From contig NZ_JAFHKT010000134.1 in NCBI RefSeq assembly GCF_017052465.1, positions 115,436 to 179,435 on the forward strand: a stretch of 64,000 bases of DNA, in the 5' to 3' direction. The stretch is from Arthrobacter pascens. Lineage in GTDB: Bacteria; Actinomycetota; Actinomycetes; Actinomycetales; Micrococcaceae. The position numbers and the translations under genes are program-made. The notes beneath the pieces were generated by a model. The model had not been told where the DNA came from, searched no databases, and saw only the letters and a list, made by a program, of their open reading frames with translations. How positions within the stretch are numbered: position 1 is the stretch's first letter; each line of letters begins with the position of its first letter. This document shows positions 36,523 to 47,312 of the stretch, one piece after another.

Positions 36523-38106
36523 ATGCCAATCTTGCTTAGCGAGGTGCTGAAACACCCCACTCTCACCGCGGCTGATCCCGTGATCCGTGCCGGCGCCGCG
36601 GCAGCCGCAGGGACGCAGCTGCGGTGGGTCCACTCGAGCGAGGTTCTGGACATTGCGCCGTTGCTCAGCGGTGGCGAACTCCTTCTTACCGGCGGCGATG
36701 CGTTGGTTGCGGCATCGGACGCGCGCCGCGTGGACTACGTCCGCCAGCTGGCCGGCCGTGGCGTTGGCGCCCTCGCCGTCGAAAGCGGGCAGACCCTGCC
36801 CTCAATTCCGTCCTCGATGGTCCGGGCCGCGGAAGAAGCGGGGCTGCCCCTCATCGAATTCCGCAAAGTGGTGCCGTTCGTGGGCATCATGCAGGCCATC
36901 AATTCGATGCTGGTCAGCGAATCGGTGGCACACCTGCGCCGCGCCGACGAGGCCAGCCACACCATGGCGGTGGAGCTGGCCCATGGAAGCAACCTTGACC
37001 GGATTCTTGCCGTCCTGGCCGGCATCATTGAAGCGGCCCTTGAGCTCTCCACGGTGTCCGGCGTGACGCTGGGCAGTGCGGTGCCCGCTGGTGGAACCTT
37101 AATTCCGGCAGACGGGGCCGGCACCGACGAACCGCGCGGGAACACGGCCGGGCCAGGGGGCGGTGCGGAAAGCGACGGGTCGCTGATTAATATTGACGTG
37201 CCCGTCCGGGGAGTGCCCTCGGCGAGACTGGCCATCACCGTCCCTGCCCATGGCGACGTGAACCTGGCGCGCGTTGCGGGAGGCCGCTGCGTTGACATCC
37301 TGTCGCTGGCGCTGCTGCAGCGGATGCCGCCCGGGCTGAAGGAAGTGGCCGGCACGGCCCTGCTGCGGGCGGTCAGCTCCGGCAGCCAGCCATGGCGCCT
37401 TCAACAGCTCGCGCCTGCCGCCGGGATCCCGACCGCGGCAACGGTCGTGGCGGTGGTGGTCCGGACGTCCACCTCGCAGCAATTGCGGGCCGCCATGGAC
37501 AAGATCCTGAAGAAGTCGGCCCAGCAGAGCGCCAGCTACGTGGACAACTCTGAGCTCCTCGCCCTGGCAGCCCTTCCTGCCGACCGGGAAGTCTCCGCCC
37601 GCGCCGGCCTCGTGGCTGCCTTGCGCGAGCTGCCCGTTGAGCCAGGAACCATGACGGCGGTGGGCCCGCTCGCGGCCGGGATCGGGAAGGCGCCCTGGTC
37701 ACTGACGGAGGCCAAATGCGCTTTGGACCTCGCAGCCGGCGGATCACTGCGCGCGGCGGAACGGCCGACGTCGGACATGGCAGGGCTGGTGGTCGACGTC
37801 GAAGAACTCGCCGTGGAGCGGCTGGCGGCGCAGCACCTGGACCAGGCGGCACGGCAGGATTATGTGCGCCAGCAACTGGGCCCCGTGCTGGAGCACGACG
37901 AGCGCCGGAACTCCCAACTGCTGGTTACTCTGGCAGTCTGGCTCGACTCCGGCTGCAACACTGCCCAGGCTGCCAGGGAACTGCACGTGGAGCGGCAGTC
38001 GATGCATCACCGCCTGCAGCGGATCTTCGAACTGTGCGGCGGGGATCCACGGGGAACGGGCAGGCTCGCGGCACTGCATCTGGCAACACGCCTTGCCGCC
38101 TTATAG
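36523..38106 (+). CDS. PucR family transcriptional regulator
   Basis: A 527-residue regulator with an N-terminal PucR sensing domain (about 1-130, VLKHPTLTAADPVIRAG, LLLTGGDAL), a GGDEF-like middle region typical of CdaR/PucR proteins and a C-terminal helix-turn-helix (LDSGCNTAQAARELHVERQSMHHRLQRI). The start is ATG 36523. It is divergent from the NCS1 permease over a 106-bp gap and so is the likely regulator of that transporter and hydrolase. PucR proteins respond to purine-degradation products in other bacteria. Confidence 0.9.
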   Translation: MPILLSEVLKHPTLTAADPVIRAGAAAAAGTQLRWVHSSEVLDIAPLLSGGELLLTGGDALVAASDARRVDYVRQLAGRGVGALAVESGQTLPSIPSSMVRAAEEAGLPLIEFRKVVPFVGIMQAINSMLVSESVAHLRRADEASHTMAVELAHGSNLDRILAVLAGIIEAALELSTVSGVTLGSAVPAGGTLIPADGAGTDEPRGNTAGPGGGAESDGSLINIDVPVRGVPSARLAITVPAHGDVNLARVAGGRCVDILSLALLQRMPPGLKEVAGTALLRAVSSGSQPWRLQQLAPAAGIPTAATVVAVVVRTSTSQQLRAAMDKILKKSAQQSASYVDNSELLALAALPADREVSARAGLVAALRELPVEPGTMTAVGPLAAGIGKAPWSLTEAKCALDLAAGGSLRAAERPTSDMAGLVVDVEELAVERLAAQHLDQAARQDYVRQQLGPVLEHDERRNSQLLVTLAVWLDSGCNTAQAARELHVERQSMHHRLQRIFELCGGDPRGTGRLAALHLATRLAAL

Positions 38107-38121
38107 CTATTTCGGGAAAGT

Positions 38122-38288
38122 TAGGACGCTCCCTCACTTCCCGCAGGAAAAACCGGAACGCTCCCTCACCAAGTGAGGGAGCGTTCCGGCCAAAGCGGCA
38201 CCAAGTGAGGGAGCGTCCCGGCCAAAGCGGCAGCAAGTGAGGGAGCGTCCCGGCCAAAGCGGCAGCAAGTGAGGGAGCGTCGGTAGGG
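38122..38288. repeat. 32-bp-period array 2 with a perfect 17-bp hairpin
   Basis: Left-facing units begin at 38125 and 38157 (32 bp apart) and right-facing GTGAGGGAGCGT units at 38173, 38205, 38237 and 38269, again 32 bp apart. The 32-bp right units are almost identical. The flip point is a perfect 17-bp stem (38153-38169 with 38173-38189) with a 3-base loop. It fills the gap between the convergent pucR-type and purU genes. Confidence 0.9.
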
Positions 38289-38289
38289 G

Positions 38290-39186
38290 CTACCGCAGCA
38301 CCACTGTCCTGTTGCCGTGTAGGATCACCCGGCCCTCGCAGTGCCAGCGGACGGCGTTGCTGAGGGCCTTGCACTCGGTGTCGCGGCCGGCGGCCACCAG
38401 GTCCTCGGGACCGTAGGTGTGGTCCACGTCCACCACCTGCTGCGAGATGATGGGCCCCTCGTCGAGCTCGGCATTGACGTAGTGCGCGGTGGCGCCCACG
38501 GTCTTCACGCCGCGGGCGTAGGCCTGGTGGTACGGCTTGGCACCCTTGAAGCTCGGCAGGAACGAGTGGTGGATGTTGATGGCCCGCCCCTCCAGCTTTC
38601 GGGTGAGGCCGTCGCTGAGGACCTGCATGTAGCGCGCCAGCACCACGAGCTCCACGTCGAGCTCGTCCACGAGTTCCAGCAGCCGCGCCTCCGCCTCGGG
38701 CTTGGTGTCCGCCGTGACGGGCACGTGGAAGAACGGGATGCCGTGCCACTCCACGAGCGTCTGGTGGTCGGTGTGGTTGGAGACCACGGCCACCACGTCC
38801 ACGGGGAGTTCGCCGATCCTGGCGCGGAACAGCAGGTCGTTGAGGCAGTGCCCGAACTTGGAGACCATGATCAGGACGCGGCGTTTGGCGCCGTGCGGCT
38901 CCAGCCGCCAGCGCATCCCGAAGCGTTCGGCCACCGGGGCAAAAGCGGCACGCAGGGTGTCCGCGGTGGAGGCATCGCCGTCGGACGCAAAGTGCACCCG
39001 CATGAAGAAGTGCCCTTCGGAGCGTTCGCCGAACTGCTGGTTGTCGATGATGTCGCAGCCGTGTTCCAGCAGGAAGCCGGAGACGGCGTGGACGATGCCC
39101 GGCGACTCCCGGCAGTCGAGTGTGAGGACGTGCTCCACGGTGGTCGCGGGCACGGCAGGGACAGTTTCAGGCGCAGTGGCAGTCAT
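38290..39186 (-). CDS. purU: Formyltetrahydrofolate deformylase
   Basis: A 298-residue enzyme hydrolysing 10-formyl-THF to formate and THF. An N-terminal ACT domain (TLDCRESPGIVHAVSGFL) is followed by a formyltransferase-type domain with NIHHSFLPSFKGAKPYHQA (catalytic Asn-x-His) and ELDEGPIISQ (catalytic Asp). It is the last gene of the sarcosine operon, 3 bp after sdaA, where it can return the methyl-derived one-carbon unit as formate and free THF. Confidence 0.94.
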   Translation of the reverse strand: MTATAPETVPAVPATTVEHVLTLDCRESPGIVHAVSGFLLEHGCDIIDNQQFGERSEGHFFMRVHFASDGDASTADTLRAAFAPVAERFGMRWRLEPHGAKRRVLIMVSKFGHCLNDLLFRARIGELPVDVVAVVSNHTDHQTLVEWHGIPFFHVPVTADTKPEAEARLLELVDELDVELVVLARYMQVLSDGLTRKLEGRAINIHHSFLPSFKGAKPYHQAYARGVKTVGATAHYVNAELDEGPIISQQVVDVDHTYGPEDLVAAGRDTECKALSNAVRWHCEGRVILHGNRTVVLR

Positions 39187-39189
39187 GGC

Positions 39190-40563
39190 TCAGCACTCGA
39201 TCACATTCACGGCGAGGCCCCCGCGGGACGTCTCCTTGTATTTGGTTTTCATGTCAGCTCCTGTCTCGCGCATGGTTTTGATGGCTTTGTCCAGCGACAC
39301 CTTGTGGCTGCCGTCACCGTGCAGCGCCAACCGCGCGGCGTTGATGGCCTTCACACTGGCGATGGCGTTCCGCTCGATGCACGGGATCTGCACCAGGCCG
39401 CCCACGGGGTCGCAGGTGAGCCCGAGGTTGTGTTCGATCCCCACTTCGGCGGCGTTTTCCACCTGTTCAGGGGTGCCGCCCAGCACCTCGCACAGCCCGG
39501 CGGCCGCCATGGAGCAGGCCGAGCCCACCTCGCCCTGGCAGCCCACTTCCGCGCCGGAGATGGAGGCATTGATTTTGAAGAGAATCCCGACGGCGGCCGC
39601 CGCCAGCAGGAAGCGCACCACACCGTCGTCGTCGGCTCCCGGAACAAACTTCGCGTAGTAGTGCAGCACCGCCGGGACGATTCCGGCCGCGCCGTTGGTG
39701 GGGGCGGTGACGATGCGGCCGCCGGCCGCATTTTCCTCGTTGACGGCCAGCGCGTAGAGGTTCACCCACTCCATGGCCCGCAGGGGATCGGTCACGCCGG
39801 TGTCCGCGGTCAGCGTGCGGAAGAGCGACGGCGCCCGCCGCCTCACCTTCAGCCCGCCCGGCAGGATGCCTTCCGCGGCGCAGCCGTTGTCCACGCATTC
39901 GCGCATGACGGCCCACAGCTTCAGCAGCTCCTCGCGGAGTTCCGCTTCGCTGCGCCACACCAGTTCGTTGGCGAGCATCACGTCGGAGATGGACATGCCT
40001 TCGCGGCGGCAGATCTCCAGGAGTTCGTCGGCCGTGGTGAAGGGGTACGGCAGCGGGGTCTCGTCGGCCACCACCTGGGCGTCGGGGCCGGCGTCGCCGT
40101 CAACGACGAAGCCGCCGCCGATCGAGTAGAAGCTTCGTTCGCTGAGGACAGCCCCGGAGTGGTCCAGGGCCCGGAAGGTCATGCCGTTCGGGTGTGCCGG
40201 CAACGATTTGCGGCGGTGCAGCACCACGTCCTCGTCCCAGTTGAAGTCCACCCGGTGGTCACCGCTGATCCGGAGTTCGGCGTCCAGTGCGGCGGCCGCC
40301 ACCTGGTCGTCGGCGGTGGATGTGTCCACGGTTTCCGGCTCCAGGCCCTGGAGACCGAGCACCACGGCCTTGTCCGAGCCGTGGCCGCGGCCGGTGGCGC
40401 CGAGTGATCCGAACAGTTCAGCCTGGACGCGGGTGGTGGAGCTCAGGAGTCCGCTGCCCTTCAGCCCGTCCGCGAACAGCTTCGCCGCCCGCATCGGGCC
40501 GACCGTGTGTGACGACGACGGCCCGATGCCAACGGAAAACAGGTCAAGCGCGCTGAGCGCCAT
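39190..40563 (-). CDS. sdaA: L-serine ammonia-lyase
   Basis: A 457-residue single-chain iron-sulfur serine dehydratase, converting serine to pyruvate and ammonia. It starts with [23 protein letters not shown], the typical N-terminus. Candidate 4Fe-4S cysteines lie in [22 protein letters not shown] and IPCIERNA. The start ATG shares one base with the stop of soxG (TGATG). In this operon it drains serine made by GlyA from sarcosine-derived glycine. Confidence 0.95.
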   Translation of the reverse strand: MALSALDLFSVGIGPSSSHTVGPMRAAKLFADGLKGSGLLSSTTRVQAELFGSLGATGRGHGSDKAVVLGLQGLEPETVDTSTADDQVAAAALDAELRISGDHRVDFNWDEDVVLHRRKSLPAHPNGMTFRALDHSGAVLSERSFYSIGGGFVVDGDAGPDAQVVADETPLPYPFTTADELLEICRREGMSISDVMLANELVWRSEAELREELLKLWAVMRECVDNGCAAEGILPGGLKVRRRAPSLFRTLTADTGVTDPLRAMEWVNLYALAVNEENAAGGRIVTAPTNGAAGIVPAVLHYYAKFVPGADDDGVVRFLLAAAAVGILFKINASISGAEVGCQGEVGSACSMAAAGLCEVLGGTPEQVENAAEVGIEHNLGLTCDPVGGLVQIPCIERNAIASVKAINAARLALHGDGSHKVSLDKAIKTMRETGADMKTKYKETSRGGLAVNVIEC

Positions 40564-41198
40564 CAGGGCACCTCGGGCGAAGCGAACTCCCTCATGGCGT
40601 CCAGGAGCCACCGGCCCAGGTAGTCCGCGAACGAGGCGCGGGGGAACAGCCGGAAGCTGTCATCCCCTGTCTTCAGCAGCACGACGGGGATGTTGCCCAC
40701 TTCGGTGTTGAGGGCGGTTCCCGGTGTGAAGCTGCGCGGGTGCAGGTCCAGGGAGCAGCCCTTTTCCAGCACCGCCCGTGCCCGCGGGCCGGACAGCTCG
40801 AACGTGGTGCGGTTGGCGGAGAGGTCCACCACCTGGCCGGGGGCATCGCCCAAGGCTGCCGTGAGCGAGCCGATGAGGTCCCCGCCCAGGGAGTCGTGCG
40901 CCTCTTCCGGAGCCACGACGAGGAACTCCTGCGGTCCCAGCCAGAGGACGGTGACGCGGTCCGTGCCGGCCACTTCACCGCAGCGTGCCGGCAGTCCCCC
41001 GGCGACGGACGCGATGCGTGCCCCTTCCTCGGAGCGGGGGTCCACGCGGACCCCGGCCATGGTCTGGAACGGGCCCTCGCTCAGGGTGACCGTTCCCTCG
41101 ATGGAGCCGGCCTCCATGGCCCCGGCCAGGTGGGAGGCGGGGCTGCGGCGGATGTCCCGGAGTCCATTGATGCCTGTGAGTGCTGCGGTGTTAGCCAT
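40563..41198 (-). CDS. soxG: Sarcosine oxidase gamma subunit
   Basis: A 211-residue subunit of heterotetrameric sarcosine oxidase. Seen features: [11 protein letters not shown] near the N-terminus, [37 protein letters not shown] and the C-terminal [17 protein letters not shown] 41198 overlaps the end of soxA by 8 bp. It stabilises the complex; it is not itself catalytic. Confidence 0.93.
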   Translation of the reverse strand: MANTAALTGINGLRDIRRSPASHLAGAMEAGSIEGTVTLSEGPFQTMAGVRVDPRSEEGARIASVAGGLPARCGEVAGTDRVTVLWLGPQEFLVVAPEEAHDSLGGDLIGSLTAALGDAPGQVVDLSANRTTFELSGPRARAVLEKGCSLDLHPRSFTPGTALNTEVGNIPVVLLKTGDDSFRLFPRASFADYLGRWLLDAMREFASPEVP

Positions 41199-44163
41199 CT
41201 TTGCGGGTCCCTTCGGGGTCAAAAAGTACGGTTTCTGCGACAACAACGTCGACCAGCTGGTCGCCGGCGGCGGCCACGAGGGTCTCCCCGATGCGGTTGC
41301 GGCCGTTCTTGATCAGCGCCAGCCCGAACGACCTGCCGAGGGCGGCGCTGTGGTAGCTCGAGGTCACGAAGCCCTGCATGGGCACGGGGCCGTACGCCGT
41401 TTTCACCGGGATGCCCTTTTCCACCAGCTGGGTGCCCTCCGGCAACCGGAGCGAACCGTCCACGGGCAGCACGCTGACCAGGTGCTTGCGGTCTTCGCGC
41501 TGCGCGTCCACGCGGGAGTACGAGCGCTTGCCGATGAAGTCCTTGGCCTTGGAGATGATCCATTCCATGCCGGCGTCCTGCGGGGTGACGGTGCCGTCGG
41601 TGTCCTGGCCGACGATCGGGTAGCCCTTCTCGGCGCGGAGCACGTGCATGGTCTCGGTGCCGTAGGGGGTGATGTTGAATTCGGCGCCTGCGGCGGCAAC
41701 CGCTTCCCAGGTGTTCAGCCCGTACCAGGACGGCACGTTGATCTCGTAGGCCAGTTCGCCGGAGAACGAGATGCGGCAGATCCGCGCCGTCACGCCGGAC
41801 GCGAGGGTGGTTTCGCGGAAGGTCATGAACGGGAACGCCTCGGCGTCCAGGCCGCCGTCGGCTGCGAGTTCGGGTGCTACCTTGGCGATCACCGCGCGGG
41901 ATTTGGGCCCGACGACGGCGATGGTGCTCCACTGTTCGGTCACCGAGGTGCAGTGCACGTCCAGTTCAGGCCATTCCGTCTGCAGCCATTCCTCCAGCCA
42001 GTCGAGCACCTTCGCGGCGCCGCCTGTGGTGGTGGTCATGAAGTAGCGGTCCTCGTCGAGGCGCAGGGTCACGCCGTCGTCGAAGATCATGCCGTCGGAC
42101 AGGCACATGACACCGTAGCGGGCAGATCCCGGAGCGAGCTTCTTGAACGCGTTGGTGTAGATCCGGTTGAGGAACTCACCGGCGTCCTTGCCACGGATTT
42201 CGATCTTGCCGAGGGTGGTGGCGTCCATGAATCCCACGGATTCCCGGACGGCGGCGCACTCGCGGAGCACCGCTTCTTCCATGTCCTCCCCGCCCTGCGG
42301 GTAGTACCAGGGACGCTTCCACTGCCCCACGTCTTCGAACAGCGCGCCCTGCGCAACGTGCCACGGGTGGATCGACGTGACGCGGGCGGGGTCGAACAGT
42401 TCGCCGCGCTGGCGTCCGGCCAGTGCCGCGAAGGCCACGGGGGTGAACGGCGCCCGGTACGTGGTGGTGCCGATGTCCCCGATGCCGCGGGACGCTTCGC
42501 CGGCCTGCCGGAGTGCCGCCGCGATGACGCCGATCGCGTTGACGCCCGAGGTCTTGCCCTGGTCGTTCGCGGTGCTGATGGAGGTGTAGCGCTTGATGTG
42601 CTCCACGGACCGCATGCCGGCACCGGTGGAACGCAGGACGTCGGCCACGGACTGGTCGCGCTGGAAGTCGACGAAGTGGTGGTGCCAGTCATCCGGTGTT
42701 CCGGTCTGCCCGGGGACCAGCCACAGCTGGCGGGTGGGACCGGACGCTTTCGGCTCAGAAAGGACCAGAGGGACGACGCCTGCGTCAGATTTTTCAGGTT
42801 CGAAGCCGGCCGCGATGGCCGCCGCCGCTCCGGCGGAGATGCCCTCGGCGAGGCAGTCCTCGAGTTCGAAGCTGCCGCGGCCGGAGCCAATGGTCTGCTG
42901 GTTCGGGACCACGGTGCTCGGCACGAAGGCCGCCAGGTCCTCGTCCCAGCGCAGCTTGCCCTGCCGCTGCGAGTGCAGGTGCACCAGCGGGCTCCAGCCG
43001 CCGGAAACCGCCAGCAGGTCGCAGGCGATCTCTTCGATGCCGGAGGTGAGTTCGCCGTCGTCGTTGATGCTGCGGACAGTCACGCTGGCCAGCCGGCCGT
43101 CGGTGTCTGTTCCTGCGGCGCCGGACGCGGTGTCGGCCACCGCGCTGCCGATCAGCACGCGGGTGCCGGCTTCGACGGCGGCGGCAGCCACCGGAGTGAG
43201 GCTGGAACGGGCGTCGACGACGGCCGCCACCTTGACGCCCGCGGCCCGCAGGTCCGAGGCCAGGGCGTAGGCGCTGTCGTTGGTGGTGCCGATGACCACG
43301 CGCGATCCGGCAGCCACGGCGTAGCGGTTCAGGTAGCTGCGGACGGCGGAGGCGAGCATGATGCCGGGGCGGTCGTTGTTCTCGAACACCAGGGGCCGCT
43401 CGTGGGCGCCGGGGGCCAGGATGACCTGATTGGCACGGATGTGCCAAATACGCTGCCGGGACACGCCGGGGGCGGCGGGGCTGGACAGGTGGTCGGTGCG
43501 GTTCTGGACGGCGATGACGTAGTTGGCGTCGTAGGCGCCGAAGGCGGTGGTGCGGTTCAGCACGGTGCTTTCGGGGCCGGAGACGAGCTCGGCCTCGACG
43601 TCGGCAACCCATTCCAGGGCGGGCTTGCCCTCGATGGTCTCGGCGGCGTCGGGGGCAGTGGATCCGGACAGGAGGGACCCGCCGAGTTCGGGCTGGTCGT
43701 CCATCAGGATGACGCGGGCGCCACTGCGGACGGCTTCGCGGGCCGCGGCCAGGCCTGCGGGACCGCCACCGATCACCAGGATGTCGGTGTGGACGTACTT
43801 CTTGTCGTACTCGGCGCGGTCATCCGCCGGATCCAGCTTGCCCAGGCCGTTCAGGAAGCCGGCCTTGAGGCCGTCCACCAGGGTGACGGTAGTGGCGGGG
43901 AGCATGGACTCGGCCACGTGGCCGGGGAAGCGCGGTTCGATGCGGACCAGCGCGTTGGGCTCTTCCACCCCGGCGGCCAGGATGCCGCGGGGACGGTCCT
44001 CGTAGAGCGAGTTGCCGACGGCGACCCGGCCGTTCGCGAGCAGGGCCGAGGCGAGCGTGTCACCGGGGTGCCCGGTGAATTCCTCGCCGTCCACGGTAAA
44101 GCGCCAGGAGATGCTGCGGTCGATGCGTCCGCCGGTGCTGAGGCGCGCTTTCTGGGAGGTCAC
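41191..44163 (-). CDS. soxA: Sarcosine oxidase alpha subunit
   Basis: A 990-residue subunit. The N-terminal ferredoxin-like part ([21 protein letters not shown]) is followed by a nucleotide-binding [15 protein letters not shown] around residue 130, an oxidoreductase core and a C-terminal aminomethyltransferase (GcvT-like) domain that takes the methyl-derived carbon onto tetrahydrofolate ([14 protein letters not shown] near the end). The GTG start overlaps the soxD stop by 4 bp. Confidence 0.95.
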   Translation of the reverse strand: MTSQKARLSTGGRIDRSISWRFTVDGEEFTGHPGDTLASALLANGRVAVGNSLYEDRPRGILAAGVEEPNALVRIEPRFPGHVAESMLPATTVTLVDGLKAGFLNGLGKLDPADDRAEYDKKYVHTDILVIGGGPAGLAAAREAVRSGARVILMDDQPELGGSLLSGSTAPDAAETIEGKPALEWVADVEAELVSGPESTVLNRTTAFGAYDANYVIAVQNRTDHLSSPAAPGVSRQRIWHIRANQVILAPGAHERPLVFENNDRPGIMLASAVRSYLNRYAVAAGSRVVIGTTNDSAYALASDLRAAGVKVAAVVDARSSLTPVAAAAVEAGTRVLIGSAVADTASGAAGTDTDGRLASVTVRSINDDGELTSGIEEIACDLLAVSGGWSPLVHLHSQRQGKLRWDEDLAAFVPSTVVPNQQTIGSGRGSFELEDCLAEGISAGAAAAIAAGFEPEKSDAGVVPLVLSEPKASGPTRQLWLVPGQTGTPDDWHHHFVDFQRDQSVADVLRSTGAGMRSVEHIKRYTSISTANDQGKTSGVNAIGVIAAALRQAGEASRGIGDIGTTTYRAPFTPVAFAALAGRQRGELFDPARVTSIHPWHVAQGALFEDVGQWKRPWYYPQGGEDMEEAVLRECAAVRESVGFMDATTLGKIEIRGKDAGEFLNRIYTNAFKKLAPGSARYGVMCLSDGMIFDDGVTLRLDEDRYFMTTTTGGAAKVLDWLEEWLQTEWPELDVHCTSVTEQWSTIAVVGPKSRAVIAKVAPELAADGGLDAEAFPFMTFRETTLASGVTARICRISFSGELAYEINVPSWYGLNTWEAVAAAGAEFNITPYGTETMHVLRAEKGYPIVGQDTDGTVTPQDAGMEWIISKAKDFIGKRSYSRVDAQREDRKHLVSVLPVDGSLRLPEGTQLVEKGIPVKTAYGPVPMQGFVTSSYHSAALGRSFGLALIKNGRNRIGETLVAAAGDQLVDVVVAETVLFDPEGTRKDG

Positions 44164-44561
44164 TTGGTCGCTCCTTTCGGGGCGGTGGTGGAGGCGGAGC
44201 TGGTTGCAGAGACGCTGGGGCCGGCGGTGCCGGTGGTGGTGCTGTCCGGGGCGAGGCTGGCGGTGCCGGACTCAGGTGCCGGGGCGGCCGACGCTGGCCG
44301 GGGCGTGCCCATCGGGTAGACGGCCTGGATGTCGTACGTGACCGTGTCGCGGAGCATGTTGAACCACTGGCGGCAGCCGGTGCTGTGCACCCACCGCTCG
44401 GCGAACGTGCCCTTGGTGTTTGCGCGGTAGAACAGGTACTCGGCCCATTCCCGGTCGTTGAGGTCGTTCGGGTTTTCCGGGTAGGGAACGTGGGCCTGGC
44501 CGCCGTAGTGGAATTCGGTCTCGTCGCGCGAGCCGCAGTTGGGGCAGGAGATGAGCAGCAT
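44160..44561 (-). CDS. soxD: Sarcosine oxidase delta subunit with an extra C-terminal tail
   Basis: A 133-residue zinc-binding subunit. The metal ligands are C6 and C9 in SCPNCG, and H59 and C63 in [11 protein letters not shown]. The core ends near residue 90. The last 45 residues are a Ser/Thr/Ala/Pro-rich tail ([19 protein letters not shown]) that ordinary SoxD proteins of about 90-100 residues lack. The reading frame is sound, since the next gene overlaps by 4 bp. Confidence 0.93.
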   Translation of the reverse strand: MLLISCPNCGSRDETEFHYGGQAHVPYPENPNDLNDREWAEYLFYRANTKGTFAERWVHSTGCRQWFNMLRDTVTYDIQAVYPMGTPRPASAAPAPESGTASLAPDSTTTGTAGPSVSATSSASTTAPKGATK

Positions 44562-44588
44562 GTGCTTCTTCTTTCTAGTGGTCGGCGG

Positions 44589-45809
44589 CTAGTGGGCGAC
44601 GGCGGCGGCGCCGTGTTCGTCGATCAGGGCTCCGGTTTCGAAGCGCTCCAGGGCAAACGGCTTGTTGAGCTTGTGCGGAGTGCCGGTGGCAATGGTGTGC
44701 GCGAAGGTCAGGCCGGCAGCCGGGGTGCCCTTGAAGCCGCCCGTTCCCCAACCGCAGTTGACGAACATGTTCTCCACGGGGCTGAGGCCCACAATGGGCG
44801 AGGCGTCCAGCGTGGTGTCCACGATGCCGCCCCAGGTCCGGAGCACATGCGCCCGGGCAAAGATGGGGAACAGTTCGACGGCGGCGGCCATCTGGTGCTC
44901 GATCACGTGGAAGGAACCGCGCTGGCCGTAGCCGTTGTAGGAGTCAACGCCGGCACCCATGACCAGCTCGCCCTTGTGCGCCTGGGAGACGTATACGTGC
45001 ACGTGGTTGGACATCACGACGGTGGGGTGGACGGGCTCGTGCAGTTCCGACACCAGTGCCTGCAGCGGGTGGGACTGGATGGGGAGCCGGAACCCTGCCA
45101 TCTCGGCCAGGACCGAGCTGTGCCCGGCAGCGCACAGGCCCACCTTCTCCGTGTTGATGGTGCCGCGGTTGGTCTTGACGCCCACCACGCGGTTGCCGTC
45201 CTTGAGGAAGCCGGTGACTTCGCAGTTCTGGATGATGTCCACGCCGAGTTCGTCGCACTTGCGGGCGAAGGCCCAGGCCACGTGGTCGTGCTTGGCGATG
45301 CCTGCGCGCGGCTGGTAGGTGGCGCCCATGACGGGGTAGCGGATGTTGTCGCTGATGTTCAGGATGGGGCAGAGTTCCTTGACCTGGTCCGGCTCCAGCC
45401 ATTCGGCGTCCACGCCGTTGAGCTTGTTCGCTCCGACCCGGCGGATGCTTTCGCGGACGTCGCCGAGGGTGTGGGCGAGGTTCATGACCCCGCGCTGGCT
45501 GAACAGGAAGTCGTATTCGAGCTCCTCCGGCAGGATTTCCCAGAGCTTCAGGGCGTGCTCGTAGATGGCGGCGCTCTCGTCCCAGAGGTAGTTGGAACGG
45601 ATGATGGTGGTGTTGCGGGCCATGTTGCCGCCGGCCAGCCAGCCCTTTTCCAGGACGGCGATGTTGGTCATGCCGTGGTTCTTGGCCAGGAAGTAGGCCG
45701 TGGCCAGGCCGTGCCCGCCGCCGCCCACGATCACCGCGTCGTAGGAGGACTTGGGCTCGGGGTTGTGCCAGAGGAAGTCCGGGTGCTCCGGGAGCTGGTG
45801 AGTGCTCAC
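44589..45809 (-). CDS. soxB: Sarcosine oxidase beta subunit
   Basis: A 406-residue flavin subunit that demethylates sarcosine to glycine. The FAD motif is [22 protein letters not shown] near residue 27. [15 protein letters not shown] and the C-terminal [16 protein letters not shown] are canonical. The family binds covalent FMN through a His; I do not assign that residue here. The GTG start overlaps glyA by 4 bp. Confidence 0.95.
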   Translation of the reverse strand: MSTHQLPEHPDFLWHNPEPKSSYDAVIVGGGGHGLATAYFLAKNHGMTNIAVLEKGWLAGGNMARNTTIIRSNYLWDESAAIYEHALKLWEILPEELEYDFLFSQRGVMNLAHTLGDVRESIRRVGANKLNGVDAEWLEPDQVKELCPILNISDNIRYPVMGATYQPRAGIAKHDHVAWAFARKCDELGVDIIQNCEVTGFLKDGNRVVGVKTNRGTINTEKVGLCAAGHSSVLAEMAGFRLPIQSHPLQALVSELHEPVHPTVVMSNHVHVYVSQAHKGELVMGAGVDSYNGYGQRGSFHVIEHQMAAAVELFPIFARAHVLRTWGGIVDTTLDASPIVGLSPVENMFVNCGWGTGGFKGTPAAGLTFAHTIATGTPHKLNKPFALERFETGALIDEHGAAAVAH

Positions 45810-47170
45810 TTGGCTGCTCCAATCATTGCTGCATCGAATTCGCTGAACGCGGCAGTCTCGGCTTCGCCGTTCAAGTGGGGGTAGAGGGGGAACTGTTCGG
45901 CGAGCGCGGTCACACGTGCACGGAGTTCGACGGCGGTCGCGTCATCAAGGGTGCCGCTGCCGTTGGTGCCGCCGCCCGCGGCGGCGATGAGCGCCGTCGC
46001 GATGATGTCCGCTACTTCGGTGAACTCCGCGGCGCCGAAGCCGCGGGTGGCCAGGGCGGGGGTGCCGACCCGGAGGCCCGAAGAGACCATCGGCGGGCGG
46101 GGGTCGAAGGGTACGGCGTTGCGGTTCACGGTGATGCCGATCCGGTGCAGCGCATCCTCGGCCTGCTGGCCGTCCAGTTCGGAGTTGCGCAGGTCCACGA
46201 GGACCAGGTGCACATCGGTGCCGCCGTTGACCACGGTGATGCCGGCTGATTCGACGTCGGGCTGAAGGAAGCGCTCGGCCAGCAGCTTGGCGCCCTGCAG
46301 GACGCGTTCCTGGCGTTCCTTGAATTCGGGGCCTGCTGCCAGCTTGAAGGCCACGGCCTTGGCGGCGATGACGTGCTCCAGCGGGCCGCCCTGCTGGCCC
46401 GGGAAAACGGCGCTGTTGATCTTCTTGGCGTACTGCTCCTTGGCGAGGATGACTCCGCCGCGCGGTCCGCCCAGGGTCTTGTGGGTGGTGGTGGTGACGA
46501 CGTCGGCGTACGGCACCGGGTTGGGGTGCAGCCCGGCCGCGACCAGGCCGGCGAAGTGTGCCATGTCCACCATGAGGTAGGCGCCCACGAGGTCCGCGAT
46601 CCGGCGGAACTCGGCGAAGTCGAGCTGGCGGGAGTAGGCTGACCAGCCCGCGACGATGAGCTTCGGCTTGTGCTCCAGGGCCAGTGCCTCGACTTCGGCC
46701 ATATCCACGCGGAAGTCGGATTCACGGACGCGGTAGGGAACCACGTTGTAGAGCTTGCCGGAGAAGTTGATGCGCATGCCGTGGGTGAGGTGGCCGCCGT
46801 GGGCCAGGTCCAGGCCCATGATGGTGTCGCCGGGGTTCAGCAGTGCGAACATTGCCGCCGCATTGGCCTGGGCGCCGGAGTGCGGCTGGACGTTGGCGAA
46901 TTCGGCGCCGAACAGGGCCTTTACGCGGTCAATGGCGAGCTGCTCGACCACATCAACGTGTTCGCAGCCGCCGTAGTAGCGCTTGCCGGGGTATCCCTCG
47001 GCGTACTTGTTGGTGAGGACCGAACCCTGGGCCTCCATGACGGCCGACGGAGCGAAGTTCTCCGAAGCGATCATTTCCAGGGTGGACTGCTGGCGCACCA
47101 GCTCGCGGTCAATTGCCTGCTGGATCTCGGGATCGACTGCGGAAAGTCGCTCGTTCAACTGCTCAACCAC
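45806..47170 (-). CDS. glyA: Serine hydroxymethyltransferase
   Basis: A 454-residue PLP enzyme linking glycine, serine and 5,10-methylene-THF. Typical segments: [44 protein letters not shown] and the PLP Lys in [13 protein letters not shown]. It is the first gene of the sarcosine operon, so this copy is probably catabolic and a housekeeping copy may exist elsewhere. It combines the glycine and methylene-THF made by SoxBDAG into serine. Confidence 0.96.
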   Translation of the reverse strand: MVEQLNERLSAVDPEIQQAIDRELVRQQSTLEMIASENFAPSAVMEAQGSVLTNKYAEGYPGKRYYGGCEHVDVVEQLAIDRVKALFGAEFANVQPHSGAQANAAAMFALLNPGDTIMGLDLAHGGHLTHGMRINFSGKLYNVVPYRVRESDFRVDMAEVEALALEHKPKLIVAGWSAYSRQLDFAEFRRIADLVGAYLMVDMAHFAGLVAAGLHPNPVPYADVVTTTTHKTLGGPRGGVILAKEQYAKKINSAVFPGQQGGPLEHVIAAKAVAFKLAAGPEFKERQERVLQGAKLLAERFLQPDVESAGITVVNGGTDVHLVLVDLRNSELDGQQAEDALHRIGITVNRNAVPFDPRPPMVSSGLRVGTPALATRGFGAAEFTEVADIIATALIAAAGGGTNGSGTLDDATAVELRARVTALAEQFPLYPHLNGEAETAAFSEFDAAMIGAAK

Positions 47171-47201
47171 GGATGCTCCTTTGAAATACCTTTTTGTCTG
47201 T

Positions 47202-47215
47202 ACTGATATATCAGT
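47202..47215. promoter_or_regulatory. GntR-type operator of the sarcosine operon
   Basis: ACTGATATATCAGT is a perfect 14-bp palindrome in the 142-bp gap between divergent glyA and the GntR gene. A TATGAT at 47230-47235 fits as -10 of the regulator gene, with the palindrome over its -35 zone. The TGATATATCA core is common for FCD-type GntR proteins. Control of both directions is inferred. Confidence 0.8.
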
Positions 47216-47312
47216 GTTGATGACAATGGTATGATTGGAATCACAAGCGAGTCAATAGCCGGAAGCAAAGTGGGTCCCCGCTTCCGATTGATCCAGGATT
47301 GGAGCCGCCCCC

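Noticed and set aside
40690..44319. Very long open frame (1209 codons) antisense to soxA and soxG
   Set aside because: It is a shadow of high-GC codon use on the other strand. The protein has no recognisable domain, and the minus-strand genes have full family motifs and operon overlaps.
47171..47312. Glycine riboswitch before the sarcosine operon
   Set aside because: The gap is only 142 bp and is dominated by a palindrome and promoters; no tandem aptamer motif is visible.
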